DNA of 18,242 nucleotides from positions 1 to 18,242 of the forward strand of contig JBIIRI010000066.1 of NCBI GenBank assembly GCA_044341625.1, given 5' to 3'. How positions within the stretch are numbered: position 1 is the stretch's first letter; every line of letters starts with the position of its first letter. The notes under the pieces are model-generated. The model was given only the letters and a program-made list of their open reading frames with translations. It was not told the DNA's origin and made no database searches. Below are positions 1 to 7,160 of the stretch, in pieces. The position numbers and the translations under genes were made by a program. Source of the DNA: Falsiroseomonas sp044341625 (lineage in GTDB: Bacteria > Pseudomonadota > Alphaproteobacteria > Acetobacterales > Acetobacteraceae).

Positions 1-117
1 AGGGCCGGCGCCTCTTCGAAGCGGTTGACATGCGCGATCGGAAGGGTCTTCGAAGCCAATGCCTATGTCGCGGGTGACCAGCCGCAGCAGGAGCGGAGAG
101 CGCATGAACGACGTTAG
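1..117 (+). other. Possible 3' end of an upstream gene
   Basis: Reading from base 1 in the first frame, there is no stop until TAG at 115-117, giving 38 codons ending in ERRAHERR. If real, this is the tail of an upstream gene that overlaps the preferred AcnX start at 104 by 14 bases, as in translationally coupled operons. A second frame (from base 3) is open to a TGA at 75-77, so the choice is not decided. Nothing in the peptide is recognised. The same stretch carries a repeated palindrome, CTTCGAAG, at 14-21 and 48-55, so it could instead be regulatory DNA. Confidence 0.2.
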
Positions 118-1852
118 TCTCCTGGGACGCACGCTGGTTGCCGGCACAGCTTCAGGACCCCTGCTGCATGCCGATCTTGGCCTCAGCTTCTGGGGAGGGA
201 TTTCCGTGCAAACGGGAATGGTCATCGACCATCAGCACCCGCTCTACGGTCAGTGCATCACTGGGAAGATTCTTGCCATCCCGAGTGGTCGCGGGTCCTG
301 CACGGGAAGCGCGGTTCTTCTCGAACTGATCATGAGCGGCACAGGCCCGGCCGCCATCGTCTTCTGCGAGGACGAGACCATCCTGCCCTTGGGCGCGCTC
401 ATCGCCGATGCGCTGTTCGGCCGCAGCCTGCCGATGGTCCGTCTCGATCGCAGTGCCTTCAAGCTCCTGGCAACAGCCCGGCACGCAATGGTCAGCAACG
501 GGCAGGTCACCGCCCTCGGAGCATCTGCATCAGCTACTAGCCGGGAGCTTCCGCCATTGCCGGACGTCGATCTGGAGCTCACCGACCGTGATCGCGCGAT
601 GCTGGAGGGAGCAAACGGCCCCGCCCAGCAGTTGGCGATGCGCATCGTCATCGCGATGGCCCGGCTGGAAGGCGCCCCGAAACTGATCGACATCAGCCAA
701 TGTCATCTTGATTGCTGCATCTACACCGGACCAGTGAGCGTCGCGATCGCCCAGCGCATGCGCGATCTGGGTGCCAAGGTGAAGGTCCCGACGACGCTCA
801 ACGCGATCTCGATCGATCGCAACCAGTGGCGGGTGCTGGGTATCCCGCCGGAGCGCGCGGCGGAGGTGGAGCGGCAGACGAATGCCTATATTGCGATGGG
901 CGCTCAGCCCAGCTTCACCTGCGCGCCCTATCTGCTGGACAGCGCACCGGGACCAGGGGAGCATATTGGGTGGGCGGAATCGAACGCGGTCGCCTTCGCC
1001 AACAGTGTCCTCGGCGCCCGCACTGGCAAGTATCCGGATTATCTCGATCTCTGCTTGGCACTGACGGGCCGCGCGCCCTTCAGCGGCTGCCACGTCGACG
1101 CGCACCGCAAGGCGCGCCTGCACATCCACGCGAAGGTACCCGCGGATGCGGACGACTCACTGTTCCCGCTGCTGGGCTATCTGGTTGGCAAGCTGTCGCC
1201 GCATGATATCCCTGTGGTGACTGGGCTGGAGGCGACATCGCCGTCGCGGGACGATCTGAAGGCCTTTTCCGCAGCGTTCGCGACAACCTCCGCCGCGCCG
1301 ATGTTCCACATCGTCGGGATCACGCCGGAAGCGCCGGATCTCCGGTCAGCGATGGACGAGGATACCATGGGCGGCTCCGTTCTGATCAGCGCCACCGACC
1401 TGCTGGCCGCGTGGGAAGGTCTGAACGGCCTTGATACCTCGCAGGTGGCCTGCATCGCGATTGGCAACCCGCATTCTTCCTTTGAGGAGCTGGGCTTGAT
1501 CGCGGACCTCTGTCACGGGCGAACGAAATCTGCCGATACCGAAGCCATCATCACAACCAGCCGTGCCGTGCTCACGCGGGCCAAGGCGGCCGGCCTCGTG
1601 CCATCCCTCGAACGCTTCGGTTTCCGCCTGGTAACGGATACCTGCTGGTGCATGATCGAGGAGCCCGCCATTTCGCACAGCCCCGGCGGTCTGCTCACCA
1701 ATTCCGGCAAGTATGTCCATTACGGGCCCGGGCTCACCGGTCAGCGCGTGCGCTTCGCGGGCCTTGCGGCCTGCGTCGATTCTGCTGTGACGGGCATGTT
1801 CGCCGGGGCGCCGCCGCAGTGGCTCCTGCGCGCTGCGTCACATCCCGACTGA
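104..1852 (+). CDS. Single-chain aconitase X (AcnX), possible cis-3-hydroxy-L-proline dehydratase
   Basis: About 582 residues. Residues about 5-130 are the AcnX swivel domain (DUF126, including a PSGRGSCTGS motif near residue 60-70). Residues about 155-570 are the large catalytic domain (DUF521). In many organisms these are two subunits; here they form one chain. Cysteines in SFTCAPYLL (about residue 273) and VTDTCWC (514, 516), plus a SQCHLDCC cluster (200-205), are plausible Fe-S ligands by family analogy. Characterised bacterial AcnX proteins of the fused type dehydrate cis-3-hydroxy-L-proline; others act as mevalonate-5-phosphate dehydratase (archaea). ATG 104 is preferred over the in-frame ATG at 59: GGAGAG lies just upstream, the product then begins at MNDVSLLGRT as the domain does, and the 15 extra residues look unlike the family. 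The substrate is inferred; the family call is firm. Confidence 0.9.
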   Translation: MNDVSLLGRTLVAGTASGPLLHADLGLSFWGGISVQTGMVIDHQHPLYGQCITGKILAIPSGRGSCTGSAVLLELIMSGTGPAAIVFCEDETILPLGALIADALFGRSLPMVRLDRSAFKLLATARHAMVSNGQVTALGASASATSRELPPLPDVDLELTDRDRAMLEGANGPAQQLAMRIVIAMARLEGAPKLIDISQCHLDCCIYTGPVSVAIAQRMRDLGAKVKVPTTLNAISIDRNQWRVLGIPPERAAEVERQTNAYIAMGAQPSFTCAPYLLDSAPGPGEHIGWAESNAVAFANSVLGARTGKYPDYLDLCLALTGRAPFSGCHVDAHRKARLHIHAKVPADADDSLFPLLGYLVGKLSPHDIPVVTGLEATSPSRDDLKAFSAAFATTSAAPMFHIVGITPEAPDLRSAMDEDTMGGSVLISATDLLAAWEGLNGLDTSQVACIAIGNPHSSFEELGLIADLCHGRTKSADTEAIITTSRAVLTRAKAAGLVPSLERFGFRLVTDTCWCMIEEPAISHSPGGLLTNSGKYVHYGPGLTGQRVRFAGLAACVDSAVTGMFAGAPPQWLLRAASHPD

Positions 1853-1944
1853 TGCCTGATGATCGGGGCATCGCGAAGCCCGCAACGCCACATGCGGCGC
1901 CCCTGCCAGGTGTGAGGGCGAGGCGCCGATCCGTCTGAATGTCC

Positions 1945-1980
1945 CTCGCTGCCCCGCTGGCGCAAGCGGGAAGCAGCGAG
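1945..1980 (+). terminator. Strong hairpin downstream of the AcnX gene
   Basis: CTCGCTGC (1945-1952) plus CCCGCT (1953-1958) pairs with AGCGGG (1965-1970) and GCAGCGAG (1973-1980). This gives 14 paired bases, a six-base loop and a two-base AA bulge. It sits about 90 bases after the AcnX stop in the 249-base gap before the aminotransferase gene. No T-run follows, so it is not a classic intrinsic terminator. It could stabilise the AcnX mRNA 3' end or attenuate read-through. Confidence 0.4.
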
Positions 1981-2101
1981 CTTCCAGTCGAGGTTGGTGC
2001 CGCGCCAGGGGGAAAGCTTGACCGGATTTCTTCTCAATGCCTAATGTCGACAGCCGCCTGTCGGTCAAGGAATCGCATGCAGCCTGTCTCTGAGAGCTAC
2101 C

Positions 2102-3010
2102 ATGGCCGGTAGTCAGGACTTCCCAGCCGATCCCCGCAATGCGGGCGTGCGCGTCTACGTCAACGGAGCGTTGGTCCCGCGTGACGAGGCCCGGGTCTCG
2201 GTCTTCGACGCCGGCTTCGTGCTCGGCGACGGCGTCTGGGAAGGGGTGCGGCTGCACAAGGGGCGGCTCGTCTTCCTGGAGGCTCATCTCGATCGGCTGT
2301 TCGAGGGAGCGGGCGCGATCGATCTCGACATCGGGATGACGCGGGCCGAGATCATCGCTGCGCTGCACGAGACGTTGGCCGCGAACGGCATGGAGGATGG
2401 CGTCCATCTGCGCCTGATGGTTACGCGCGGGCTGAAGAAAACGCCGAATCAGGATCCGCGCCACACCATCGGGCCTGCGACGATCGTGATTGTCGCCGAA
2501 TGGAAGCAGCCGAATCCTGCGCTGCAGCAACGTGGGCTAAGCCTGTTCACCTCGACCATCCGCTGTTCGCCAGCCGACATGTTCGATATGCGGCTCAATT
2601 CGCATAGTCGGCTCAATCTCATCACCGCGCTGATTCAGGCGATCAAGGCCGGCGCGGACGAGGCGCTTATGCTCGACCCGCATGGCTTCGTCTCCTCTTG
2701 CAACGCGACCAATTTCTTTTTCGTGCGGGGTGGCGAGGTCTGCACCTCGACCGGCGACTACTGCTTCAATGGGATCACGCGGGGCAACGTCATCGCCCTA
2801 TGCCGCGACAACGGCATTCCCATCCGCCTCGCCAATTTCGCATTGAAGGACGTTTATGCTGCGGAAGAGGCCTTCGTGACCGGCACCTTCGGCGGGCTCA
2901 CGCCGGTGAGTGCCATCGATGGGCGCATGCTGCCGGCGGCGAGGCCAGGGCCCATGACGCAGCGCCTGCGCAATCTCTATGCCGCGCTGAAGGACCAAGC
3001 GGCAACGTGA
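2102..3010 (+). CDS. Class IV PLP-dependent aminotransferase-like protein with atypical active site
   Basis: 302 residues, normal length for fold-type IV enzymes (branched-chain and D-amino-acid transaminases, aminodeoxychorismate lyase). Family marks are the N-terminal VYVNGALVPRDEARVSVFD segment, the FVLGDGVWEGVR motif, GADEALMLDPHGFVSS and the phosphate-binding GITRGNVI loop. Two core residues differ. In an ungapped hand alignment to D-amino-acid transaminase, the PLP lysine of DIKSLN falls on Asn166 of RLNSHS (nearest basic residue Arg170). The glutamate contacting the pyridine nitrogen (VTEGSSSN) falls on Ser199 of FVSSCNATN. Either the subfamily uses another residue, or the protein is not a transaminase. 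First gene of a four-gene run; the next gene starts inside its stop codon. The start is preceded only by a weak GAGAG, but ATG 2102 fits the domain start. Confidence 0.85.
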   Translation: MAGSQDFPADPRNAGVRVYVNGALVPRDEARVSVFDAGFVLGDGVWEGVRLHKGRLVFLEAHLDRLFEGAGAIDLDIGMTRAEIIAALHETLAANGMEDGVHLRLMVTRGLKKTPNQDPRHTIGPATIVIVAEWKQPNPALQQRGLSLFTSTIRCSPADMFDMRLNSHSRLNLITALIQAIKAGADEALMLDPHGFVSSCNATNFFFVRGGEVCTSTGDYCFNGITRGNVIALCRDNGIPIRLANFALKDVYAAEEAFVTGTFGGLTPVSAIDGRMLPAARPGPMTQRLRNLYAALKDQAAT

Positions 3011-3705
3011 CCGCAGCCGCGCCAATCGCCGATGCCCCGCTGGTGCGCGTGACGCTTCGCGAGGGGGCGGCCGATGCGCTGCGCGCGGCGGTGCTGTCGG
3101 GGCGCCTGCCACCCGGCGCTCCGGTGGTCGAGGTGGCCTTGGCGCGCACGCTCGGCATCTCCCGCGCACCGCTGCGCGAGGCGATCCGCGAACTGCTCGA
3201 GGAAGGTTTGCTGGTGCAGCAACGCGCCTGGGGCGGGGTGAGCGTTGCACCACTCGACGCCGTTATCGCGCAGGAGCTGTATACGCTGCGCGCCACGCTT
3301 GAGATCTTCGCCTTCGAATGCGCCTGGGAACGCCGCGACGCGGGGTTCCGTGCGGCGCTTGCGCAGCGCCATGACGCCCTCTGCGCTGTCATCGATGCCG
3401 GCGATGACGAGGCTTGCATCGCAGCCGAGCTTGCCTTGCACGACGTGGTCTATGAACAATCGGGCCATGGTCTGCTGCAGCAGGCTTGGAGCGCGATCCG
3501 CGGGCGCCTGCGTCTGTACTGGGCAGCGCACCACCGCGCGCATGGGCGGCCCGGGCCGCGCCGCGACGCCCATGACGACTACATCCGATGCGCGCTCGGC
3601 GACGACCTGGACGCGATGCGCGCTGAACTGCGGGACCACATGCAGCGGGGCCTCTTGACGGTGCTGCGCTTCATCGAGGATCGGAAGAAGGAACTCCAGC
3701 CATGA
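3007..3705 (+). CDS. GntR-family transcriptional regulator, FCD (FadR-type) subfamily
   Basis: 232 residues from a GTG start that overlaps the aminotransferase stop (GTGA), with AAGGA upstream; a second GTG at 3043 is possible. Residues about 14-80 form the winged helix-turn-helix (LARTLGISRAPLREAIRELL is the recognition region, followed by a GLLVQQRAWGGVSV wing). Residues about 86-225 are the all-helical FCD ligand-binding domain. His145, His189 and His211 sit where FCD domains commonly bind a metal and an organic acid ligand. The reading frame stays open far upstream, but that part is out-of-frame aminotransferase sequence. By position it likely controls this operon in response to its substrate or a breakdown product; no operator was identified. 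Confidence 0.93.
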   Translation: MTAAAPIADAPLVRVTLREGAADALRAAVLSGRLPPGAPVVEVALARTLGISRAPLREAIRELLEEGLLVQQRAWGGVSVAPLDAVIAQELYTLRATLEIFAFECAWERRDAGFRAALAQRHDALCAVIDAGDDEACIAAELALHDVVYEQSGHGLLQQAWSAIRGRLRLYWAAHHRAHGRPGPRRDAHDDYIRCALGDDLDAMRAELRDHMQRGLLTVLRFIEDRKKELQP

Positions 3706-4679
3706 CGATCGCCTCCACCCGTCGCGCGTTGCTGGCCGCCGGCGCGCTGCTGTCGCTCGCACGCCCTGCGCTGGCGCAGACCTTCCCCAGCCGGCCGATC
3801 CGCTTCATCAACCCCTATCCGGCTGGGGGTATCGTCGACCTAGTGATGCGGACCCATACGGAGGAACTCGCCGCAGAACTCGGCCAGCCGGTGGTGATCG
3901 ACGTCCGCACCGGCGCGGGCGGCGTGATCGGATCCCAGCAACTGGTGCAGGCAGCGCCCGACGGGCACACCTGGATGATGGCGGCGCTCGGCAACCTGGT
4001 TGGGCCCATCCTGACACCCTCGGGCTTCCATCCGGTGGAGTCCGTGCAGTGCCTCTCGCTCGTCTCACACAGCGTCTCGGTCGTGGTGGTGCGTGGCGAC
4101 AACCCGGCGCGCAGCGTGCAGGACTTTGCCGCACAGGCCCGGGCGCGGCCGGGCCAGCTCAATTATCTGCGCGCGGGCAACGGCACCTTCACTCACATCG
4201 CCATGGAGCTGATGCAGCGCGCCATGGGCTTCCAGGTGACTGCCGTGGATTATCGGGGCCTGCCGCCAGGAATCGTAGACCTGCTGGCAGGGCGGCTCGA
4301 CGTGGCGGTGTTGAGCACGGGCTTGGTCAAGCAGCATATCGCCGACGGCACGATGCGGGCTCTCGCCGCGATCGGCTCCACCCGCTCGCCCGATTTTCCG
4401 GACCTGCCGACGCTGAGCGAGATGGGTCTGGCTGAGGCGAACCTCGATTCCTGGTACATCGCGATGGCGCCGCGCGGCCTGCCAGAACCCGCGCTTGCGC
4501 GTATCCACGCTGCCTATGTGAAGGTGCTTTCAACCCCGGCGGTGCAGCAGAAGCTGCGCGCGGTCGGCACCATTCCCGCACCGAGCCTGCCACCAGCGGC
4601 CGAGGTGCAGGCGATGCTGGCGCGCGAATACACGAAATTCGAGCGCCTGATCCGCGAGGCGAATATCCGCGCGAGCTGA
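3702..4679 (+). CDS. Bug/TctC-family periplasmic substrate-binding protein (operon copy 1)
   Basis: 325 residues. The N-terminus (STRRALLAAGALLSLARPALAQ) is a cleavable export signal with a twin arginine. The mature part opens with the family hallmark FPSRPIRFINPYPAGGIVD and continues with VQDFAAQARARPGQLNY and a VDYRGLPPGIVDLLAGRLDV segment, typical of TctC/Bug proteins. These bind carboxylates or amides in the periplasm, either for TctAB transporters or as sensors. The ATG overlaps the regulator's stop (ATGA) and follows GAAGGA, so the genes are probably translationally coupled. No TctA or TctB membrane partner lies in the window. Ligand unknown; by context an amino-acid-like or cyclic amide compound processed by the next gene's amidohydrolase. 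Confidence 0.93.
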   Translation: MTIASTRRALLAAGALLSLARPALAQTFPSRPIRFINPYPAGGIVDLVMRTHTEELAAELGQPVVIDVRTGAGGVIGSQQLVQAAPDGHTWMMAALGNLVGPILTPSGFHPVESVQCLSLVSHSVSVVVVRGDNPARSVQDFAAQARARPGQLNYLRAGNGTFTHIAMELMQRAMGFQVTAVDYRGLPPGIVDLLAGRLDVAVLSTGLVKQHIADGTMRALAAIGSTRSPDFPDLPTLSEMGLAEANLDSWYIAMAPRGLPEPALARIHAAYVKVLSTPAVQQKLRAVGTIPAPSLPPAAEVQAMLAREYTKFERLIREANIRAS

Positions 4680-4689
4680 GGTCCACGTC

Positions 4690-5907
4690 ATGCGGATGCT
4701 GCTGCGCGGTGGGGCGGTGCTCGATGTCGATGCTGGCACGCTTTGGCGCGCCGACGTGCTGCTGGAAGGCAGGCGAATCGCAGCGGTCGGGCCAGGGCTT
4801 GCTGCTGCGGATGCGCGGGTGGTGGAGCTTGGCGGGCGCACCGTCATGCCCGGGCTGATCGATTGCCACGTGCATGTCTGCGCCGATGGCATGGTGTCCT
4901 ACCCGACGCTATTTCCCTCCCTGGTCACCGCCCGCGCCGCGCGACTGCTGAACGAGACCCTGCTGCGCGGCTTCACCACGATCCGCGACATGGGCGGCGC
5001 AGATGCCGGGTTGCGGCGCGCGGTGGAGGACGGGCTGTTCGCAGGGCCGCGGATGTTCGTCTCCGGCCGCCCGCTCAGCCAGACCGGCGGGCATGGCGAC
5101 ATGCGCAACCCCGCCGATGCGTGCCCCGCCTGTGCGTTGCGCGCGGAAGCGAACATGATGGTGGTGGCCGATGGCGTCGACGGCGTGCGCCGCGCCGCGC
5201 GCGAGGAGATCCGGCGCGGCGTCGACCAGATCAAGATCATGGCCTCGGGCGGCGTATCGAGCCCGGCCGATCCGGTCGACTATGACCAATACGCGCTCGA
5301 CGAGATCGCCGCGGTGGTCGATGAGGCAACACGGGCCGGGAAGTACGTGGCAGCGCATGCCTATACGCCCACCGCCATCACGCGCGCGGTTGGCAGCGGC
5401 GTACGCACGATCGAGCACGGCAATTTCCTTGATGAGGCCGCGGCCGCGCTGATGGCCGCGCGCGGTGCTATCCTGGTGCCCACGCTGGTGGTGTATCGGC
5501 GCGTCGTGCAGCACGCAGCCGAGGTCGGGATATCGGCCTTCCATCTCGAGAAGGCGCGGGAGGTGCTGGCAACCGGCGCTCGTTCCCTCGAGATCGCCCA
5601 GCGCGCGGGGGTGCGGATGGCGCTGGGAACCGACCTGTTCCGCGCACCCAAGCAGTATCAGGCCGAGGAATTGCTGATCCGCGCCGAGGCGCTGCCCGCG
5701 GCCGAGGTGCTGCGCCAGGCGACCATCCATGGTGCCGAGGTGGTGCGCATGCAGGGGCGGCTCGGGCGGGTCGCCGAGGGGTATCTGGCGGACCTGCTTG
5801 TGGTGGAGGGTGATCCCCTGGTGGATCTGCGCGTGCTGCAGGACCAGGGCACCCAGATCGCCATGATCATCAAGGACGGCGCCTTCGTGAAGGACAGGCT
5901 GTCCTGA
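4690..5907 (+). CDS. Metal-dependent amidohydrolase (imidazolonepropionase / Xaa-Pro dipeptidase-like)
   Basis: 405 residues, full length for the family. A small beta-sandwich segment precedes VMPGLIDCHVHV with metal ligands His60 and His62. Lys182 in QIKIMASGG is the probable bridging (carboxylated) lysine. His223 (AAHAYTPTAI), His243 (IEHGN) and Asp315 (LGTDLF) complete the binuclear site. The C-terminus returns to the sandwich (GYLADLLVVEGDPL). Members hydrolyse cyclic amides, N-acyl amino acids or proline-containing dipeptides; the substrate cannot be read from sequence. It starts 10 bases after the TctC stop, with GAGG overlapping that stop, and is the last gene of the operon. Confidence 0.92.
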   Translation: MRMLLRGGAVLDVDAGTLWRADVLLEGRRIAAVGPGLAAADARVVELGGRTVMPGLIDCHVHVCADGMVSYPTLFPSLVTARAARLLNETLLRGFTTIRDMGGADAGLRRAVEDGLFAGPRMFVSGRPLSQTGGHGDMRNPADACPACALRAEANMMVVADGVDGVRRAAREEIRRGVDQIKIMASGGVSSPADPVDYDQYALDEIAAVVDEATRAGKYVAAHAYTPTAITRAVGSGVRTIEHGNFLDEAAAALMAARGAILVPTLVVYRRVVQHAAEVGISAFHLEKAREVLATGARSLEIAQRAGVRMALGTDLFRAPKQYQAEELLIRAEALPAAEVLRQATIHGAEVVRMQGRLGRVAEGYLADLLVVEGDPLVDLRVLQDQGTQIAMIIKDGAFVKDRLS

Positions 5908-6134
5908 AAAGCGCTACGACGCACCGGGCCGCAGCACGCGCAGGCGACAATCCACCGGCCGGCAAGTGCATGGCGTGGTCGCGCTGCAGTTCGGTCGCGC
6001 GGGCGGGAGAGAAGCGTGCCCAGGCCGGCCAAGCCCTCGGTTTTGCCATCAAAGGCCTCCTCACCGCGGGGCAGCTATTGCCGGCCGCGTTGACGAGGAT
6101 GTCAGGTAGCCGCGCAGCACGCCGCGCGGCCTGA
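5908..6134. other. Intergenic gap between converging genes
   Basis: 227 bases between the ends of two converging genes. No full gene is seen. A seven-base-pair GC hairpin (6109-6115 with 6124-6130) lies just outside the stop of the minus-strand gene and lacks a T-run. On the minus strand, 6109-6074 reads LPDILVNAAGNS, like the N-[NA]-A-G motif of short-chain dehydrogenases, but the surrounding frame does not support an intact gene. This may be a decayed remnant or chance. Confidence 0.3.
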
Positions 6135-7106
6135 TCAGTCGAGCGTGACGCCGGCCTCCCGCACCACGCGGGTCCACTGCTCGCGCTCGCGGCGGATCAG
6201 ATCGGCGAAAGCTGCGCGAGGCAAGAAGGTTGGAAGCTGCCCCTGGCCGAGATAGGCCCGAGGCAAGTCGCCATCACGCAGGGCTGCGCCGATCGCTGCT
6301 TCGAGTTGGGCAAGGATCGGGCCCGGCGTGCCGGCGGGGGCTAGAATCCCTTGCCAGCCTACGGCCTCGAAGCCGGGCGCCACGCCTTCATGGACCGTCG
6401 GCACATCCGGCAACGCGGGCAGACGCTCCCGCCCGGTGGTCGCGATCACGCGCACGCGGCCTGCCTCGGCGGCGCCCCGCATCAGGTTGTAGCCGTCGAT
6501 CATGAGCTGGACGCGCCCACCGATCAGATCCTGCAGCGCGGGCGCGCTGCCGCGATAGGGCACGTGCACGACGTCGATCCCCGCGCGACGCTTCAGCAGT
6601 TCGAACGCCAGGTGCGGAATACCGCCATTGCCACCGGATCCCATGTTGAGCTGGCCAGGCCGAGCCTTCGCATAGGCCACGAATTCCGCCAGCGAGCGAA
6701 CGGGCAGCTCGGCCGGCACGGCGATGGCCAACGGCACGGCAACGATCTGCGCGATGGGCGCGAAGCTCGTGATCGTATCGAAGCTTAGGTCTCGGTAGAG
6801 GGCGGGGTTGATCGCCAGCATGCCAACATTGCCGGCGAGCAGCGTGTAGCCATCGGCGGGCGACTTCGCGGCAAGGTCCATGGCGATATTGCCGCCCGCG
6901 CCACCCCGGTTCTCCACCACGAATTGCTGTCCCAGCGTCTCGGAGAGACGCTGCGCCAGTGGGCGTGCAGTAAGGTCCACGCCGCCGCCGGCGGGAAACC
7001 CCACCAAGATGCGCACCGGCCGTGAAGGATACGCTTGCGCCCCGGCCGGGCGCGTGGCGAGCAGCGGAAGCGCGGAAAGCCCGCCGAGAATTGCACGACG
7101 CTGCAT
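6135..7106 (-). CDS. Bug/TctC-family periplasmic substrate-binding protein (copy 2, after the sulfatase)
   Basis: 323 residues. The export signal is MQRRAILGGLSALPLLATRPAGAQ. The mature start YPSRPVRILVGFPAGGGVDLTAR and the VHVPYRGSAPALQDLIGGRVQLM segment are diagnostic for TctC/Bug proteins. A good ribosome site (GGGAGGAAC) precedes the ATG. It lies 54 bases downstream of the sulfatase stop on the same strand, so the two are probably co-transcribed. No TctAB genes are nearby. Its ligand could be a sulfated compound or the product released by the sulfatase; this is inference from the pairing only. Confidence 0.93.
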   Translation of the reverse strand: MQRRAILGGLSALPLLATRPAGAQAYPSRPVRILVGFPAGGGVDLTARPLAQRLSETLGQQFVVENRGGAGGNIAMDLAAKSPADGYTLLAGNVGMLAINPALYRDLSFDTITSFAPIAQIVAVPLAIAVPAELPVRSLAEFVAYAKARPGQLNMGSGGNGGIPHLAFELLKRRAGIDVVHVPYRGSAPALQDLIGGRVQLMIDGYNLMRGAAEAGRVRVIATTGRERLPALPDVPTVHEGVAPGFEAVGWQGILAPAGTPGPILAQLEAAIGAALRDGDLPRAYLGQGQLPTFLPRAAFADLIRREREQWTRVVREAGVTLD

Positions 7107-7160
7107 GTGCTGTTCCTCCCTGTTCTATGTGCGCAGCATGCCGGCGCTCGTTGCAGACGG

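Noticed and set aside
59..103. The ATG at 59 as the AcnX start
   Set aside because: It has no good ribosome site, and its 15 extra residues are arginine/serine-rich and unlike the family; ATG 104 has GGAGAG and fits the domain start.
2698..3006. An N-terminal extension of the GntR regulator
   Set aside because: The extra residues are an out-of-frame reading of the aminotransferase gene; the domain starts after the GTG at 3007.
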